Part shown: positions 15,628 to 24,060 of the stretch, one piece after another | Layout of the letters: each line of letters begins with the position of its first letter | Position numbering within the stretch: the stretch's first letter is position 1 | Source: Eisenbergiella sp963559585 | GTDB lineage: Bacteria > Bacillota > Clostridia > Lachnospirales > Lachnospiraceae | Direction: 5' to 3' | DNA: 64,000 bases | Assembly: GCA_963559585.1 (NCBI GenBank) | Contig: CAUWLJ010000007.1 | Coordinates: 3,736-67,735 of the forward strand | Notes under the pieces: generated by a model | The model's input: only the letters and a program-made list of their open reading frames with translations | Databases searched by the model: none | Told to the model about the DNA's origin: nothing | Program-made: the position numbers and the translations under genes

Positions 15628-16037
15628 AAACATATTACACATTTAACATCGGTGATATTGCATTTGAAGGACATCAAAGTAAAGAATTTAGGTATGGAAG
15701 ATTTGTTGAGAATGATATAGGAAACGGCATAGTGTCGCATATTTTCACTGTTTTTAGACCGATTTCTGAATATGATTTATACTTTTGGAAATATGCAATT
15801 AACAATGAAAGATTAATGCAAACAACCTTATCAAGATCTACTAAAGCTTCAACGATGATGCATGATTTGGTTGTAGATGATTTTTTGAATGAGTCTTTTC
15901 TTGCTCCGTCAATAGCAGAACAGAAACAGATTGGCGAATACTTCCGTAACCTCGATAACCTTATCACCCTTCATCAGTATAAGTTAGAAAAATTGAAAAA
16001 TTTTAAGAAAGCGTGCCTTGAAAAGATGTTCGTATAG
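15615..16037 (+). pseudogene. hsdS remnant (specificity subunit C-terminal half)
   Basis: This 140-codon frame has no start, and its first codons overlap the hsdM remnant. It carries the end of a target recognition domain (YYTFNIGDIAFEGHQSKEF) and then the conserved helical repeat SIAEQKQIGEYFRNLDNLI...KLEKLKNFKKACLEKMFV typical of HsdS C-termini. The N-terminal recognition domain and first conserved helix are deleted, so DNA specificity is lost. Confidence 0.8.
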
Positions 16038-16051
16038 GGAGGGATAAGAAA

Positions 16052-16705
16052 ATGGGCAGAATTACTTTATATCACGGCAGCCCAGACGAAGTGATAGTGC
16101 CTCAGTATGGGTTGGGGGAAGAAAAACACGATTACGGTAAGGGGTTTTACCTTACTGAAAATGTTGAACTTGCCAAAGAATGGGCTGTCTGCAGACCGGA
16201 TGAAGCTAACGGCTGGGTTCATATGTATGAATTGGATACTGCCGGTTTGAAAATATTGGACTTTCAGGAACATGATGTACTTTCCTGGCTTGCAGAATTG
16301 ATGAAGCACAGGGCTGCTGATGATTCAAGGCGCTACAGGGTTTTGGCTCAAAAATTTATTGCAAAATACGGGCTTGATACCGAAAAATATGACGTTATTA
16401 AGGGATGGAGGGCCAATGCGTCATATTTCTATATTGCGAAAGAGTTTGTCCGCGATAACATTGATATGGAAATACTTGAGGAATTGCTGTCTCTTGGAGG
16501 ACTGGGGATACAGTATTGTATAAAGTCCGAGCTTGCTTATTCCAGACTGAGTGAGATAGAGGGCGGATTAGTTTGCGTTAACTATAGAAAATTTAATGAC
16601 AAATACAATGAAAGAGATATAAATGCAAGAAATAAAATGCGTGAACTTGTCGATTCTGACGTCAACAAAGTAACGAATGTGTTCAGCACATTGTTTGAGA
16701 GGTGA
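16052..16705 (+). CDS. DUF3990 protein, ADP-ribosyltransferase-like
   Basis: A 217-residue intact gene, 14 bases after the hsdS remnant, with GGGAGGGA upstream of its ATG. The N-terminus reads ITLYHGSPDEVI, then DYGKGFYLTENVELAKEWA near residues 30-48. This is the DUF3990 signature, which fits the His...Tyr arrangement of NAD-binding pockets in the ADP-ribosyltransferase superfamily. The C-terminal half is helical and of unknown role. The target is unknown. It overlaps the next frame by a few bases and is two genes from a NADAR protein, so it is likely the transferase arm of an ADP-ribosylation system. Toxicity is inferred, not shown. Confidence 0.7.
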   Translation: MGRITLYHGSPDEVIVPQYGLGEEKHDYGKGFYLTENVELAKEWAVCRPDEANGWVHMYELDTAGLKILDFQEHDVLSWLAELMKHRAADDSRRYRVLAQKFIAKYGLDTEKYDVIKGWRANASYFYIAKEFVRDNIDMEILEELLSLGGLGIQYCIKSELAYSRLSEIEGGLVCVNYRKFNDKYNERDINARNKMRELVDSDVNKVTNVFSTLFER

Positions 16706-16710
16706 CAATA

Positions 16711-17148
16711 ATGAGAGCGTATCCGGAAGCATATTTGAGAGATGTAGTAGAAAATCAGGGAAAGCTGTTTGACCTTATATCAATAAATTATCCTGAAAAA
16801 GATACTTCCGAATTTATCAATGCTTATATGACAAGCAGCACCAGAAAGTGTATAGACGAGGCAAAGGCTTATGTTAACACGATGAGTGCGCCTGAATTGT
16901 GGGATTATTTTTGCAAAAAAGAAGGATTTGAACTTAAAAACGGGAAAGCATTGAAAGGTTTTATACCGGATTGGATAGGTGAGTTTTACGCCTATTATCA
17001 ATGGTACTACAATGTTCCAAGCAGTGAAATTGTAAAAAGAGTGCCTGTTGACTTTTTGGTAAAGGCATATGGCGGGCTGCATGACTTAGAACTAGAGTTG
17101 GCCGTTAAGAAGGTTGGTGATCATAATGAATGTAATCTGTTTTCATAA
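16711..17148 (+). CDS. Unknown helical protein between ART and NADAR genes
   Basis: A 145-residue soluble protein I cannot assign. It begins MRAYPEAYLRDVVENQGKL and has recognisable blocks DTSEFINAYMTS, APELWDYF, WIGEFYAYYQWYYN and GGLHDLELELAVKKVG. I believe proteins of this kind recur beside DUF3990 genes in gut Clostridia, but this should be checked. I chose ATG 16711 (GAGAGGTG seven bases upstream) over a GTG at 16702. The start lies 5 bases after the ART stop, and its last 23 bases overlap the NADAR start, so all three are one translational unit. Possible roles are antitoxin, chaperone or specificity partner. Confidence 0.65.
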   Translation: MRAYPEAYLRDVVENQGKLFDLISINYPEKDTSEFINAYMTSSTRKCIDEAKAYVNTMSAPELWDYFCKKEGFELKNGKALKGFIPDWIGEFYAYYQWYYNVPSSEIVKRVPVDFLVKAYGGLHDLELELAVKKVGDHNECNLFS

Positions 17149-17599
17149 TCCAAATGAGGAAAACGGATATTTAAGTAATTGGTATCCGAGCAGATTTATA
17201 GCTGACGGCGTAACTTTTTCCTCGATGGAACAGTTTATGATGTACCAAAAAGCCGCGTGTTTTAGAGATAAAGACTCGGCAGATAAAATTCTTGAAACAG
17301 ATGATGCTGCCCGCATAAAAGAAATGGGACGGCTTGTTTCGGGTTATGATGAGAGCTATTGGAACGGTGTTCGTCAAATTATTGTATATGAGGGTTTAAC
17401 TGCAAAGTTTTCACAAAATAAAATCCTGAAAGAACGGCTTAAAGCAACCCAAAACGCAACTTTAGCTGAGTGTGCTGTAAAGGATAAAATATGGGGAATC
17501 GGTTTGTCAATGAATGATCCGGATAGATTTGTTGCTGCCAAGTGGAAAGGAAAAAATCTGCTTGGATATGCTTTAATGATGGTGCGTGAAAGATTGTAA
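17126..17599 (+). CDS. NADAR family protein (YbiA-like)
   Basis: A 157-residue NADAR domain covering the whole protein. Conserved blocks are YLSNWYPSRF (residues ~14-23), FSSMEQFMMYQKA, the KFSQN loop, DKIWGIGLS and WKGKNLLGYALMMVRE near the C-terminus. The family includes YbiA-type N-glycosidases and enzymes reported to remove ADP-ribose from guanine in DNA as antitoxins to DarT1-type transferases. That makes it the natural antagonist of the DUF3990 protein in this operon (inference). The start used is the ATG at 17126, overlapping the preceding gene in another frame; a GTG four codons earlier is possible. Confidence 0.82.
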   Translation: MNVICFHNPNEENGYLSNWYPSRFIADGVTFSSMEQFMMYQKAACFRDKDSADKILETDDAARIKEMGRLVSGYDESYWNGVRQIIVYEGLTAKFSQNKILKERLKATQNATLAECAVKDKIWGIGLSMNDPDRFVAAKWKGKNLLGYALMMVRERL

Positions 17600-17650
17600 A
17601 TAATTATTCTTGGGAACAGCGTAAGTTCTCTGAATTGTATATTAAGTCAA

Positions 17651-17988
17651 GTGAAAAGAATGACGGAAGCTTTGGTTCAGAGATATAAGGAAATCCCGGG
17701 TTCAGATCCAGAGGGAAAAGCAGATGGGGATATTCCGTATGATTTGGCGGGGTATATTATTGAAATCGATACCGGGAGAATAGACGCTGATTATATGAAC
17801 AGCAGGTTTGAAAAGTATCTGAAGGTGCTCCGAAGCGGCGAAGCTTCTGAGGTACGGTCGATAAATCCAAGGCAAAAGCATATTTTGAAAGCAAGGAAGG
17901 CGTTAAGCTGAATCCGCCTAAAGTAAATATCAGGACGGATAAGCTGATTCGTGATTTTATTCGGAAAGGCGGCTTTGAGATTGATTAA
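17651..17988 (+). pseudogene. hsdR remnant (type I restriction subunit C-terminus)
   Basis: The first frame reads ALVQRYKEIPG...EIDTGRIDADYMNSRFEKYLK, typical of the HsdR C-terminal region. It then shifts near 17850, and the other frame continues VDKSKAKAYFESKEGVKLNP to GGFEID and a stop at 17988, matching the very end of HsdR. The nuclease and helicase domains, and about 70 residues between the two pieces, are gone. Confidence 0.75.
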
Positions 17989-18002
17989 CAGGCTGTTCAA
18001 AG

Positions 18003-18397
18003 AAACTTGTTGCAAAAACCAGTTTGAGATTTTCGGAAGCGCTTGCCTTGACTCCAAAAGATTTTGACTTCACGCATCAGTCGATTTCTGTCAGCAAGAC
18101 TTGGAACTATAAGGGGGACGGCGGATTCCTGCCCACCAAGAACAAGTCGTCTGTGAGAAAAGTGCAGATCGACTGGCAGATGGTCATACAGTTTTCTGAA
18201 CTGCTCAAAGGGCTGCCGGAGGATGAACCGGTATTTGTAAAGAGGAAGGTATATAATTCGACGGTAAATGATATGTCGCAAGAAGGCTGGGGCATTCCAG
18301 CATGAACACGACGCAGAAAACATATCTTCATATTATTCAGGAACTGGAGAACAGGGATATTGATTTGGTAATGCGTTCCTTACCTGTATTGAACTGA
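18003..18397 (+). pseudogene. Tyrosine recombinase (integrase) remnant
   Basis: One frame gives KLVAKTSLRFSEALALTPKD, with the catalytic Arg region altered from TGLRFSEA to TSLRFSEA, and continues to about 18275. A second frame then gives ARRLGHSSMNTTQKTYLHII with the C-terminal His/Tyr region and stops at 18397. The HxxR block and the N-terminal domains are deleted. Such integrases often sit inside type I loci and shuffle hsdS genes, which fits the neighbours. Confidence 0.75.
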
Positions 18398-18461
18398 GCG
18401 CCTTAAAACCCCCTTTACATCCCGCCCATTACAGCTTAAAATAACTTTGGACTATCAGGGC

Positions 18462-18496
18462 GTGTCTGAATAATCCATTCCAGAATTTTCAGACAC
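18462..18496. terminator. Hairpin before thrS
   Basis: GTGTCTGAA (18462-18470) pairs perfectly with TTCAGACAC (18488-18496), followed by ATTTT. It either ends transcripts from the restriction-locus scar or lies in the thrS leader. Its left part resembles the GCGTGTTTGAAA repeat found elsewhere in the window. Confidence 0.5.
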
Positions 18497-18540
18497 ATTT
18501 TAGCGCCTGTGAGAGCAGAAACGGAAAGGATAGGAAACGA

Positions 18541-20505
18541 ATGAAGATTACGTTAAAGGATGGCTCTTTTAAAGAGTATGAAGGAGCAAAAACGATCATT
18601 GAGATAGCCCAGGACATCAGCGAGGGACTGGCCAGGGCGGCCTGCGCCGGGCTGGTGGACGGAAAGGTGATGGATCTGCGCACCGAGCTGAAGGAGGACT
18701 GCGAGCTGTCCATCCTGACGGCCAGGGATAAGGAAGGGCTGGATGTGGTGCGCCACACTGCGTCCCACGTGCTGGCACAGGCCATGAAGCATGTTTTCCC
18801 GGAGGCAAAGCTTGCCATCGGGCCCAGCATCGAGACGGGTTTTTATTACGACTTCGAGCACGAGCCTTTTTCCAGAGAGGATCTGGACAAGCTGGAGGCG
18901 GAGATGAAGAAGATCATCAAGAAGGGCGAGAAGCTGGAGCGCTTCACCCTGCCCAGGCAGGAGGCCATTGCCCTGATGGAGGAGGCGGGAGAGCCCTACA
19001 AGGTGGAGCTGATCCGGGATCTGCCGGAGGATGCGGAGATTTCCTTCTACAGGCAGGGAGACTTTACAGACTTATGCGCCGGCCCCCATCTGATGAGCAC
19101 CAAGGGGATCAAGGCCTACAAGCTGACCTCCTCCTCAGGCGCGTACTGGAGGGGGGATTCCAGCCGTGCCATGCTGCAGAGAATCTATGGAACCGCCTTC
19201 AACACCAAGGAGGAGCTGGCGGAGTATCTGGACTATCTGGAGAATATCAAGCTGCGCGACCACAATAAGCTGGGCCGTGAGATGGAGCTGTTCGCCACGG
19301 TGGATGTGATCGGCCAGGGACTGCCCCTGCTCATGCCCAAGGGAGCCAAGATGATCCAGACCCTGCAGCGCTGGATTGAGGACGAGGAGGAAAAGAGGGG
19401 ATATATGAGAACCAAGACCCCTCTGATGGCGAAGAAGGATCTTTATATTATTTCCGACCACTGGAATCATTATAAGGAAGGCATGTTCGTTCTGGGGGAT
19501 GAGGAAAAGGAAGGGGAGGAGGTTTTTGCCCTGCGCCCCATGACCTGTCCTTTCCAGTATTATGTATACAAGCAGAGCCAGAAATCTTACCGGGATCTGC
19601 CATGCCGTTACGGGGAGACCTCCACTCTTTTCAGAAATGAGGATTCCGGCGAGATGCACGGACTGACCCGCGTGCGTCAGTTCACCATTTCCGAGGGACA
19701 CCTGATCGTAAGGCCGGATCAGATCGAGGAGGAGTTCCGGGGCTGTGTGGATCTGGCCAAGTACTGCCTGACCACTCTGGGCCTGGAGGAGGACGTAACC
19801 TACCGTCTGTCCAAGTGGGATCCCAACAACAAGGATAAATATCTGGGCAACGAGGAGACCTGGGATTATGTGCAGAACATGATGCGGGATATTCTGCATC
19901 ACATCGGCATCCAGTTCACGGAGGAGGAGGGCGAGGCAGCCTTCTACGGCCCCAAGCTGGATATTCAGGCCAGGAACGTGTACGGCAAGGAAGATACCAT
20001 GATCACTATTCAGCTGGATATGTTCCTGGCGGAGCGTTTTGACATGACCTATATCGACGCCAACGGCGAGAAGGTGCGCCCTTACATCATTCACAGAACC
20101 TCCATGGGCTGCTATGAGAGGACGCTTGCCTGGCTGATCGAGAAGTATGAGGGCAAGTTCCCCACCTGGCTGTGCCCGGAGCAGGTACGCGTACTGCCCA
20201 TTTCCGAAAAATATGCGGAGTATGCGGAGAAGGTAAATGAGGAACTGAAGGCAAACGGTATCTTGAGCACCGTTGACAGCCGTTCCGAGAAGATCGGCTA
20301 CAAGATCCGTCAGGCAAGGCTGGATAAGCTCCCCTATATGCTGGTGGTGGGCCAGAAAGAGGAGGAGGACGGCGCCGTGTCCGTGAGAAGCCGTTTCGCA
20401 GGGGACGAGGGCGTGAAGAGCCTGAACGAGTTTGTCGATCAGATCTGCAGAGAGATCAGAACCAAAGAGATCCGTAAGGTGGAAGTGACCGAAGAAGGAA
20501 AATAA
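18541..20505 (+). CDS. thrS: Threonyl-tRNA synthetase
   Basis: A 654-residue enzyme of standard length that charges tRNA-Thr in the cytosol. Domains in order: TGS (1-60); the editing domain with RHTASHVLAQAMK (His-rich, near residue 72) and DLCAGPHL; the class II core with RPMTCPFQYYVY and motif 2 TLFRNEDSGEMHGLTRVRQF (near 365-385); and the anticodon-binding domain (about 545-640). The ATG at 18541 is preceded by AAAGGATAGGAAACG. I see no T-box (no GGGTGG-type box) in the ~140 bases upstream, so control differs from many Firmicutes thrS genes. Confidence 0.96.
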   Translation: MKITLKDGSFKEYEGAKTIIEIAQDISEGLARAACAGLVDGKVMDLRTELKEDCELSILTARDKEGLDVVRHTASHVLAQAMKHVFPEAKLAIGPSIETGFYYDFEHEPFSREDLDKLEAEMKKIIKKGEKLERFTLPRQEAIALMEEAGEPYKVELIRDLPEDAEISFYRQGDFTDLCAGPHLMSTKGIKAYKLTSSSGAYWRGDSSRAMLQRIYGTAFNTKEELAEYLDYLENIKLRDHNKLGREMELFATVDVIGQGLPLLMPKGAKMIQTLQRWIEDEEEKRGYMRTKTPLMAKKDLYIISDHWNHYKEGMFVLGDEEKEGEEVFALRPMTCPFQYYVYKQSQKSYRDLPCRYGETSTLFRNEDSGEMHGLTRVRQFTISEGHLIVRPDQIEEEFRGCVDLAKYCLTTLGLEEDVTYRLSKWDPNNKDKYLGNEETWDYVQNMMRDILHHIGIQFTEEEGEAAFYGPKLDIQARNVYGKEDTMITIQLDMFLAERFDMTYIDANGEKVRPYIIHRTSMGCYERTLAWLIEKYEGKFPTWLCPEQVRVLPISEKYAEYAEKVNEELKANGILSTVDSRSEKIGYKIRQARLDKLPYMLVVGQKEEEDGAVSVRSRFAGDEGVKSLNEFVDQICREIRTKEIRKVEVTEEGK

Positions 20506-20508
20506 AGC

Positions 20509-22260
20509 GTGAGCAATCAAAGTGATGAAAAGAAGAATGTAACAAATGTCAGAAAACTTGCGGATAAAGCCGCCGGGGCAGCCTTTGGCTGCCTGGCGGT
20601 TTTTATGCTGTTCACCAGCTTCCGCCTGTGCCTGGGAAACGATATCTGGTATGACGAGCTTTTTACGGAAGGCTTTATATCCCAGCCCCTGGAAAGGATG
20701 CTCTCCCTTGCGGCGCGGGATGTGCACCCGCCGCTGTATTATATCATCGTGAAAGGGGCGGTGGAGCTGGCTCACTTCTTTGTTCCCGGGGTGGATGCGG
20801 TGACGGTGAGCAAGATGGTTTCGGTGATTCCTTTCCTGCTTCTGCTTCTTTACAGTGCCACTCTGGTAAGGAAGCGGTACGGCTGGCTGTGCGCCGGGCT
20901 GTTTTCCTTCTGTATCCTTGCCATGCCCCAGCTGTCCGGCTTTACCGTGGAGGTGCGGATGTACAGCTGGGCCATGTTCTTTATTACGGCGGCGTATTTT
21001 CATGGGATGGAGATAACGTTCCGGGGAGGAAAAACATGCGCGGCGGGACAGGCAAATATTGCGGGCAGGACATGCGCGGCGGGACAGACGAATATTGCGG
21101 GCGGGACATGCGCGGCGGGACAGACGAATATTGCGGGCGGGATGCGCACGGCGGGGCAGACGCGCCATGAGGGAACGGCGCGCCGGAAAGGGTACGTTCA
21201 CCACTGGGCGGCCTTCATCCTGTACGGGATCTGTGCGGCCTACACCCATTATTTTGCGGCGGTGGCGGCGGCCTGCCTGTACCTGTTTCTGGCGGGGATG
21301 CTGCTGTGGAGAAGAAAAGCGGGGAATAAGAGAGAAGGCACAAAGGCGGGGAATGAGAGAGAAGATGCGAAAGACTGGCGGTGGTGGCTGGGCGGCGCGG
21401 CCCTGTCCGTGCTGGCTTACCTGCCCTGGCTGGGCGTGGTGGTTTCCCAGGTGTCTGCGGTGAAGGAGAATTACTGGATCCTGCCGCTTACCTGGAGCTG
21501 CTTCGGCGGCTGTGTGAAATTCGTGCTCAAGCCCTCCACCGGATATATGTGGCTGGATTATCTTCTGGCAGTGGCGGCTTTTGGACTGCTGGCCCTGTTT
21601 CTGGTGCGTGCTTTTTTCAGAAGGAAAAAGGATACGGAGGAATGGCAGGCGGCGGTGTGGGCTTCTGGCGGAATCTGGATACTGGGAGGGACGGCTTTGT
21701 TCGGGATCCTGGTATCCTTCCTGATGCGTCCCATTTTCATCTACAGATATATGCTGCCCGCCCTGGGCTGCTTCTGGTTCTGCTTTGCCTGGTACGTGAG
21801 CAGACAGAAAAGGCTTTTGATGGTTCCGGCCCTGGCCCTTCTTCTGGGCGTTGGCCTGGCGGATTACAAATCCTTTGCAGAAGTGGAGATGTACAGAAGG
21901 ACACAGATGGAGCGCACTCTAAAAGAACTGGAGGGACTGGGTGAGGACAGCGTGGTGCTGTTTAATTTTGACCAGGTTCAGGCGGTGGCCGGTTTTTATC
22001 TGGATCAGGAAACCTGGCTCTACGGCTCCCGGCCGGAGGAGCTGATACAGGAAATGTTCCCGAAGCTGTCAGGCGGCGTGGATACTGCCTGGATTCGGGA
22101 AAAGCTGGAGGAAGGCCGGACGGTCTGGTTTGTGGGAAGCAATCAGGCCAGAGAGGCGATCCTGGCGGAGTGGAGGAAGGAAGGAATCCGGGTGGAGGAG
22201 CAGGTGGACGGCTGCCTGCTGGAGAGGTACTGGTTTAACCTGTACCGGCTGGGCTGCTGA
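20509..22260 (+). CDS. GT-C membrane glycosyltransferase, family 39-like
   Basis: A 583-residue protein with about a dozen hydrophobic segments. The first extracytoplasmic loop has the GT-C catalytic-type acidic pair in WYDELFTEGF, followed by DVHPPLYYIIV, the hallmark of polyprenyl-phosphate-sugar-dependent GT39/ArnT-like enzymes; donor and acceptor are unknown. Residues 176-211 are three perfect-to-near-perfect 12-residue repeats (TCAAGQTNIAGG type) encoded by 36-bp DNA repeats, plus a degraded fourth. A second charged insert (KAGNKREGTKAGNEREDAKD) follows. The start is GTG at 20509, three bases after the thrS stop, with AAGGA upstream inside thrS. Confidence 0.78.
   Translation: MSNQSDEKKNVTNVRKLADKAAGAAFGCLAVFMLFTSFRLCLGNDIWYDELFTEGFISQPLERMLSLAARDVHPPLYYIIVKGAVELAHFFVPGVDAVTVSKMVSVIPFLLLLLYSATLVRKRYGWLCAGLFSFCILAMPQLSGFTVEVRMYSWAMFFITAAYFHGMEITFRGGKTCAAGQANIAGRTCAAGQTNIAGGTCAAGQTNIAGGMRTAGQTRHEGTARRKGYVHHWAAFILYGICAAYTHYFAAVAAACLYLFLAGMLLWRRKAGNKREGTKAGNEREDAKDWRWWLGGAALSVLAYLPWLGVVVSQVSAVKENYWILPLTWSCFGGCVKFVLKPSTGYMWLDYLLAVAAFGLLALFLVRAFFRRKKDTEEWQAAVWASGGIWILGGTALFGILVSFLMRPIFIYRYMLPALGCFWFCFAWYVSRQKRLLMVPALALLLGVGLADYKSFAEVEMYRRTQMERTLKELEGLGEDSVVLFNFDQVQAVAGFYLDQETWLYGSRPEELIQEMFPKLSGGVDTAWIREKLEEGRTVWFVGSNQAREAILAEWRKEGIRVEEQVDGCLLERYWFNLYRLGC
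21034..21141 (+). repeat. Three 36-bp tandem repeats inside the GT-C gene
   Basis: Units at 21034-21069, 21070-21105 and 21106-21141. Units 2 and 3 are identical and unit 1 differs at four positions; a partial fourth follows from 21142. The length keeps the reading frame and encodes TCAAGQTNIAGG-like blocks. Confidence 0.9.
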
Positions 22261-22262
22261 TC

Positions 22263-22292
22263 GCAGCAGCCTCAAATGCCTGCCGTTTGGAA
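22263..22292. repeat. Short dispersed repeat after the GT-C gene
   Basis: GCAGCAGCCTCAAA...TGCCGTTTG recurs at about 2481-2509 with only a few differences. In the 2.5-kb copy it forms a perfect 7-bp hairpin. It begins at the stop codon of the membrane glycosyltransferase. Confidence 0.45.
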
Positions 22293-22394
22293 CGTGAGGA
22301 CGTGCTCCGGGAGTGAGCGGCGGGGAAATTTCTGCTTTACACCGGGCAGAACATATGCTACAGTCAGAAAGCGGATGCTTTTTGCATCTGCACA

Positions 22395-22580
22395 ACTACA
22401 TAGGAACTGCGGTGCTCCGACGGAGTGAAAAGGGAATGGGGTGAGAATCCCCAGCAGAGCCGCTGCTGTATGGAATGGCAAGGCCGGCAGTAAGCCACTG
22501 GAGGGATCCGGGAAGGCGCCGGCTGTGGAGATCTGAGAGGATCCCGGCATTCCAAGCCAGAATACCTGCCGCAGCTTCGG
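22395..22580 (+). promoter_or_regulatory. Cobalamin riboswitch
   Basis: The conserved core elements appear in order: P1 arm CTGCGG (22407-22412), GAAAAGGGAA, GGTGAGAATCCCC, AGCAGAGCCGCTGCTGT, TAAGCCACTGG, GGGAAGGC, the B12-box-like AAGCCAGAATACCTGCC (22554-22570), and closing arm CCGCAG (22569-22574). It lies in the 650-base leader of the btuF-like gene and should shut the operon off when cobalamin is plentiful. Confidence 0.92.
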
Positions 22581-22916
22581 AAGCATAGGATATGGATATG
22601 CTTCGGCACAGACTTCTCCGGAACTGGGAAGGACTGGGCGCAAGAAACCGGGAGGATGGAAGAACCGGTTTTCTTTCCGTGGACGGCGGGCCGTGCCGCA
22701 GGGACAACTGGCTGCCACCGCGGGGGCTTGCGCGTAAGATGGAGAATGTGCTGTTTTGCCTGAATGGGTGAAGCAGCTTTTTTGTACCATGGGAGAAGGC
22801 TTCTCCGGGAGCGGCCGCATTCTCCGGTCTGCGTCGATGCAGGAAATCCAGAGAAAAAGGCCGCTGAAGCGGGCTGGGACATGCCTGTCTGAAAGCGGCG
22901 GAATGAGGAGGCAGTT
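22581..22916 (+). promoter_or_regulatory. Expression platform of the cobalamin leader
   Basis: This 336-base stretch holds no gene. It has a GAAGCATA/TATGCTTC hairpin (about 22579-22604), a candidate terminator built on GCTG/CAGC with six T (about 22750-22784), the stem GGAGAAG/CTTCTCC (about 22792-22807), and GCCGCT/AGCGGC close to the start codon, which could hide or expose the GAGGAGG ribosome binding site. Confidence 0.5.
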
Positions 22917-23993
22917 ATGAAAAAGAAACTGATTTTGGCCCTGGTAATGGGGCTGGCGCTGAATCTGGCCGCATGCGGACAGAAGGGGGCGGATGGAACG
23001 CAGGCACAGACGGCTGCGGAGGAGACACAGAGCGATGCGCAGACCTCTGCCGGGACGGCAGGCACACAGGCGGAGAGCACGGAATCGCAGGGCACGGAGG
23101 CAGAGACTACAGGAACAGAGGCAGAGACGGGTACGGCCGCCGGACAGGGAAGCCTGCCCACCCAGGATCGGGCAGGAAACAGCATCCAGGTACCGGAGGA
23201 GACGGAGCGCATCATTTCCCTGATGCCCGCATCCACCCAGATACTGACGGATCTGGGACTGAAGGATCAGATCATTGCAGTGGATACCCAGTCTCCCATG
23301 TATGAGGAATTTTCCGAAGAGGTGCTGCAGTTCGATATGCTGGAGCCTGACCTGGAGCAGATCATCGGTTCTGAGCCGGATGTAATCTTTGTGAGCAATC
23401 TGAGCAGCCAGGGAGGAGAGGATATTTTTGCCGGTGTGAGAGACGCCGGGATCTGCGTGGCGGAGATTCCTACTTCAAATACCATCCAGGATCTGAAGCT
23501 GGACGTTCAGTTCGTGGCCGACTGTGTGGGAAAGAGCGCAGAGGGCGCAGAGCTGGTGGCGCAGATGGAGGAGGAGATCGCAGCCGTGAAGGCCATCGGC
23601 GACACCATCACGGAGAAAAAGACGGTGCTGTTTGAGATTTCTCCCCTTCCCTATCTGTACAGCTTCGGAAACGGTGTATATCTGAATGAAATGCTCGAGC
23701 TGATCGGAGCTGAAAATGTGCTGGCAGATCAGGAGGGATGGATCTCCGTGACGGAGGAGAGCGCGGTGGCGGCCAACCCGGACGTGATCCTGACTAACGA
23801 CAATTTCTCCAGCGAGGATCCTGTGGCGGAGATCCTGGCCCGTCCCGGCTGGGAAAATGTGACGGCGGTGGCTCAAAAGCAGGTAGCCTACATCGACAAC
23901 GGAAGCAGCAGCCTTCCCAACCATCACATCGTGGATGCCCTGAAGGAGATGGCAAAGGCGGTTTATCCTGACGAGTTTGCCGGGCTTGAATAG
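22917..23993 (+). CDS. btuF: Cobalamin-type ABC transporter substrate-binding lipoprotein
   Basis: A 358-residue lipoprotein with signal peptide and lipobox LAAC (Cys20). A Thr/Glu/Gly/Ala-rich linker (about 22-80) precedes a class III periplasmic-binding fold, recognisable from RIISLMPASTQILTDLGL, EPDVIFVSNLS and the C-terminal AANPDVILTND block. The family covers vitamin B12 and iron-chelate binders. The cobalamin riboswitch upstream and an adenosyltransferase-like gene at the operon end favour a corrinoid ligand. GAGGAGG lies at ideal spacing before the ATG. Anchored outside the membrane, it feeds the permease encoded next. Confidence 0.85.
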   Translation: MKKKLILALVMGLALNLAACGQKGADGTQAQTAAEETQSDAQTSAGTAGTQAESTESQGTEAETTGTEAETGTAAGQGSLPTQDRAGNSIQVPEETERIISLMPASTQILTDLGLKDQIIAVDTQSPMYEEFSEEVLQFDMLEPDLEQIIGSEPDVIFVSNLSSQGGEDIFAGVRDAGICVAEIPTSNTIQDLKLDVQFVADCVGKSAEGAELVAQMEEEIAAVKAIGDTITEKKTVLFEISPLPYLYSFGNGVYLNEMLELIGAENVLADQEGWISVTEESAVAANPDVILTNDNFSSEDPVAEILARPGWENVTAVAQKQVAYIDNGSSSLPNHHIVDALKEMAKAVYPDEFAGLE

Positions 23994-24060
23994 GAGCAGG
24001 CAGATCAGATAAGCGGACAGGATAAGTCCTAGATACGAGAGGAAAAACCGGATTGGAAGA

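Noticed and set aside
18398..18540. T-box riboswitch before thrS
   Set aside because: No T-box core (GGGTGG-type) or specifier stem could be found, only a 9-bp hairpin.
19135..21249. 704-codon minus-strand open frame across thrS and the GT-C gene
   Set aside because: It spans two real genes on the other strand. Its ARNIRLSRRACP repeats are only the antisense reading of the 36-bp DNA repeats.
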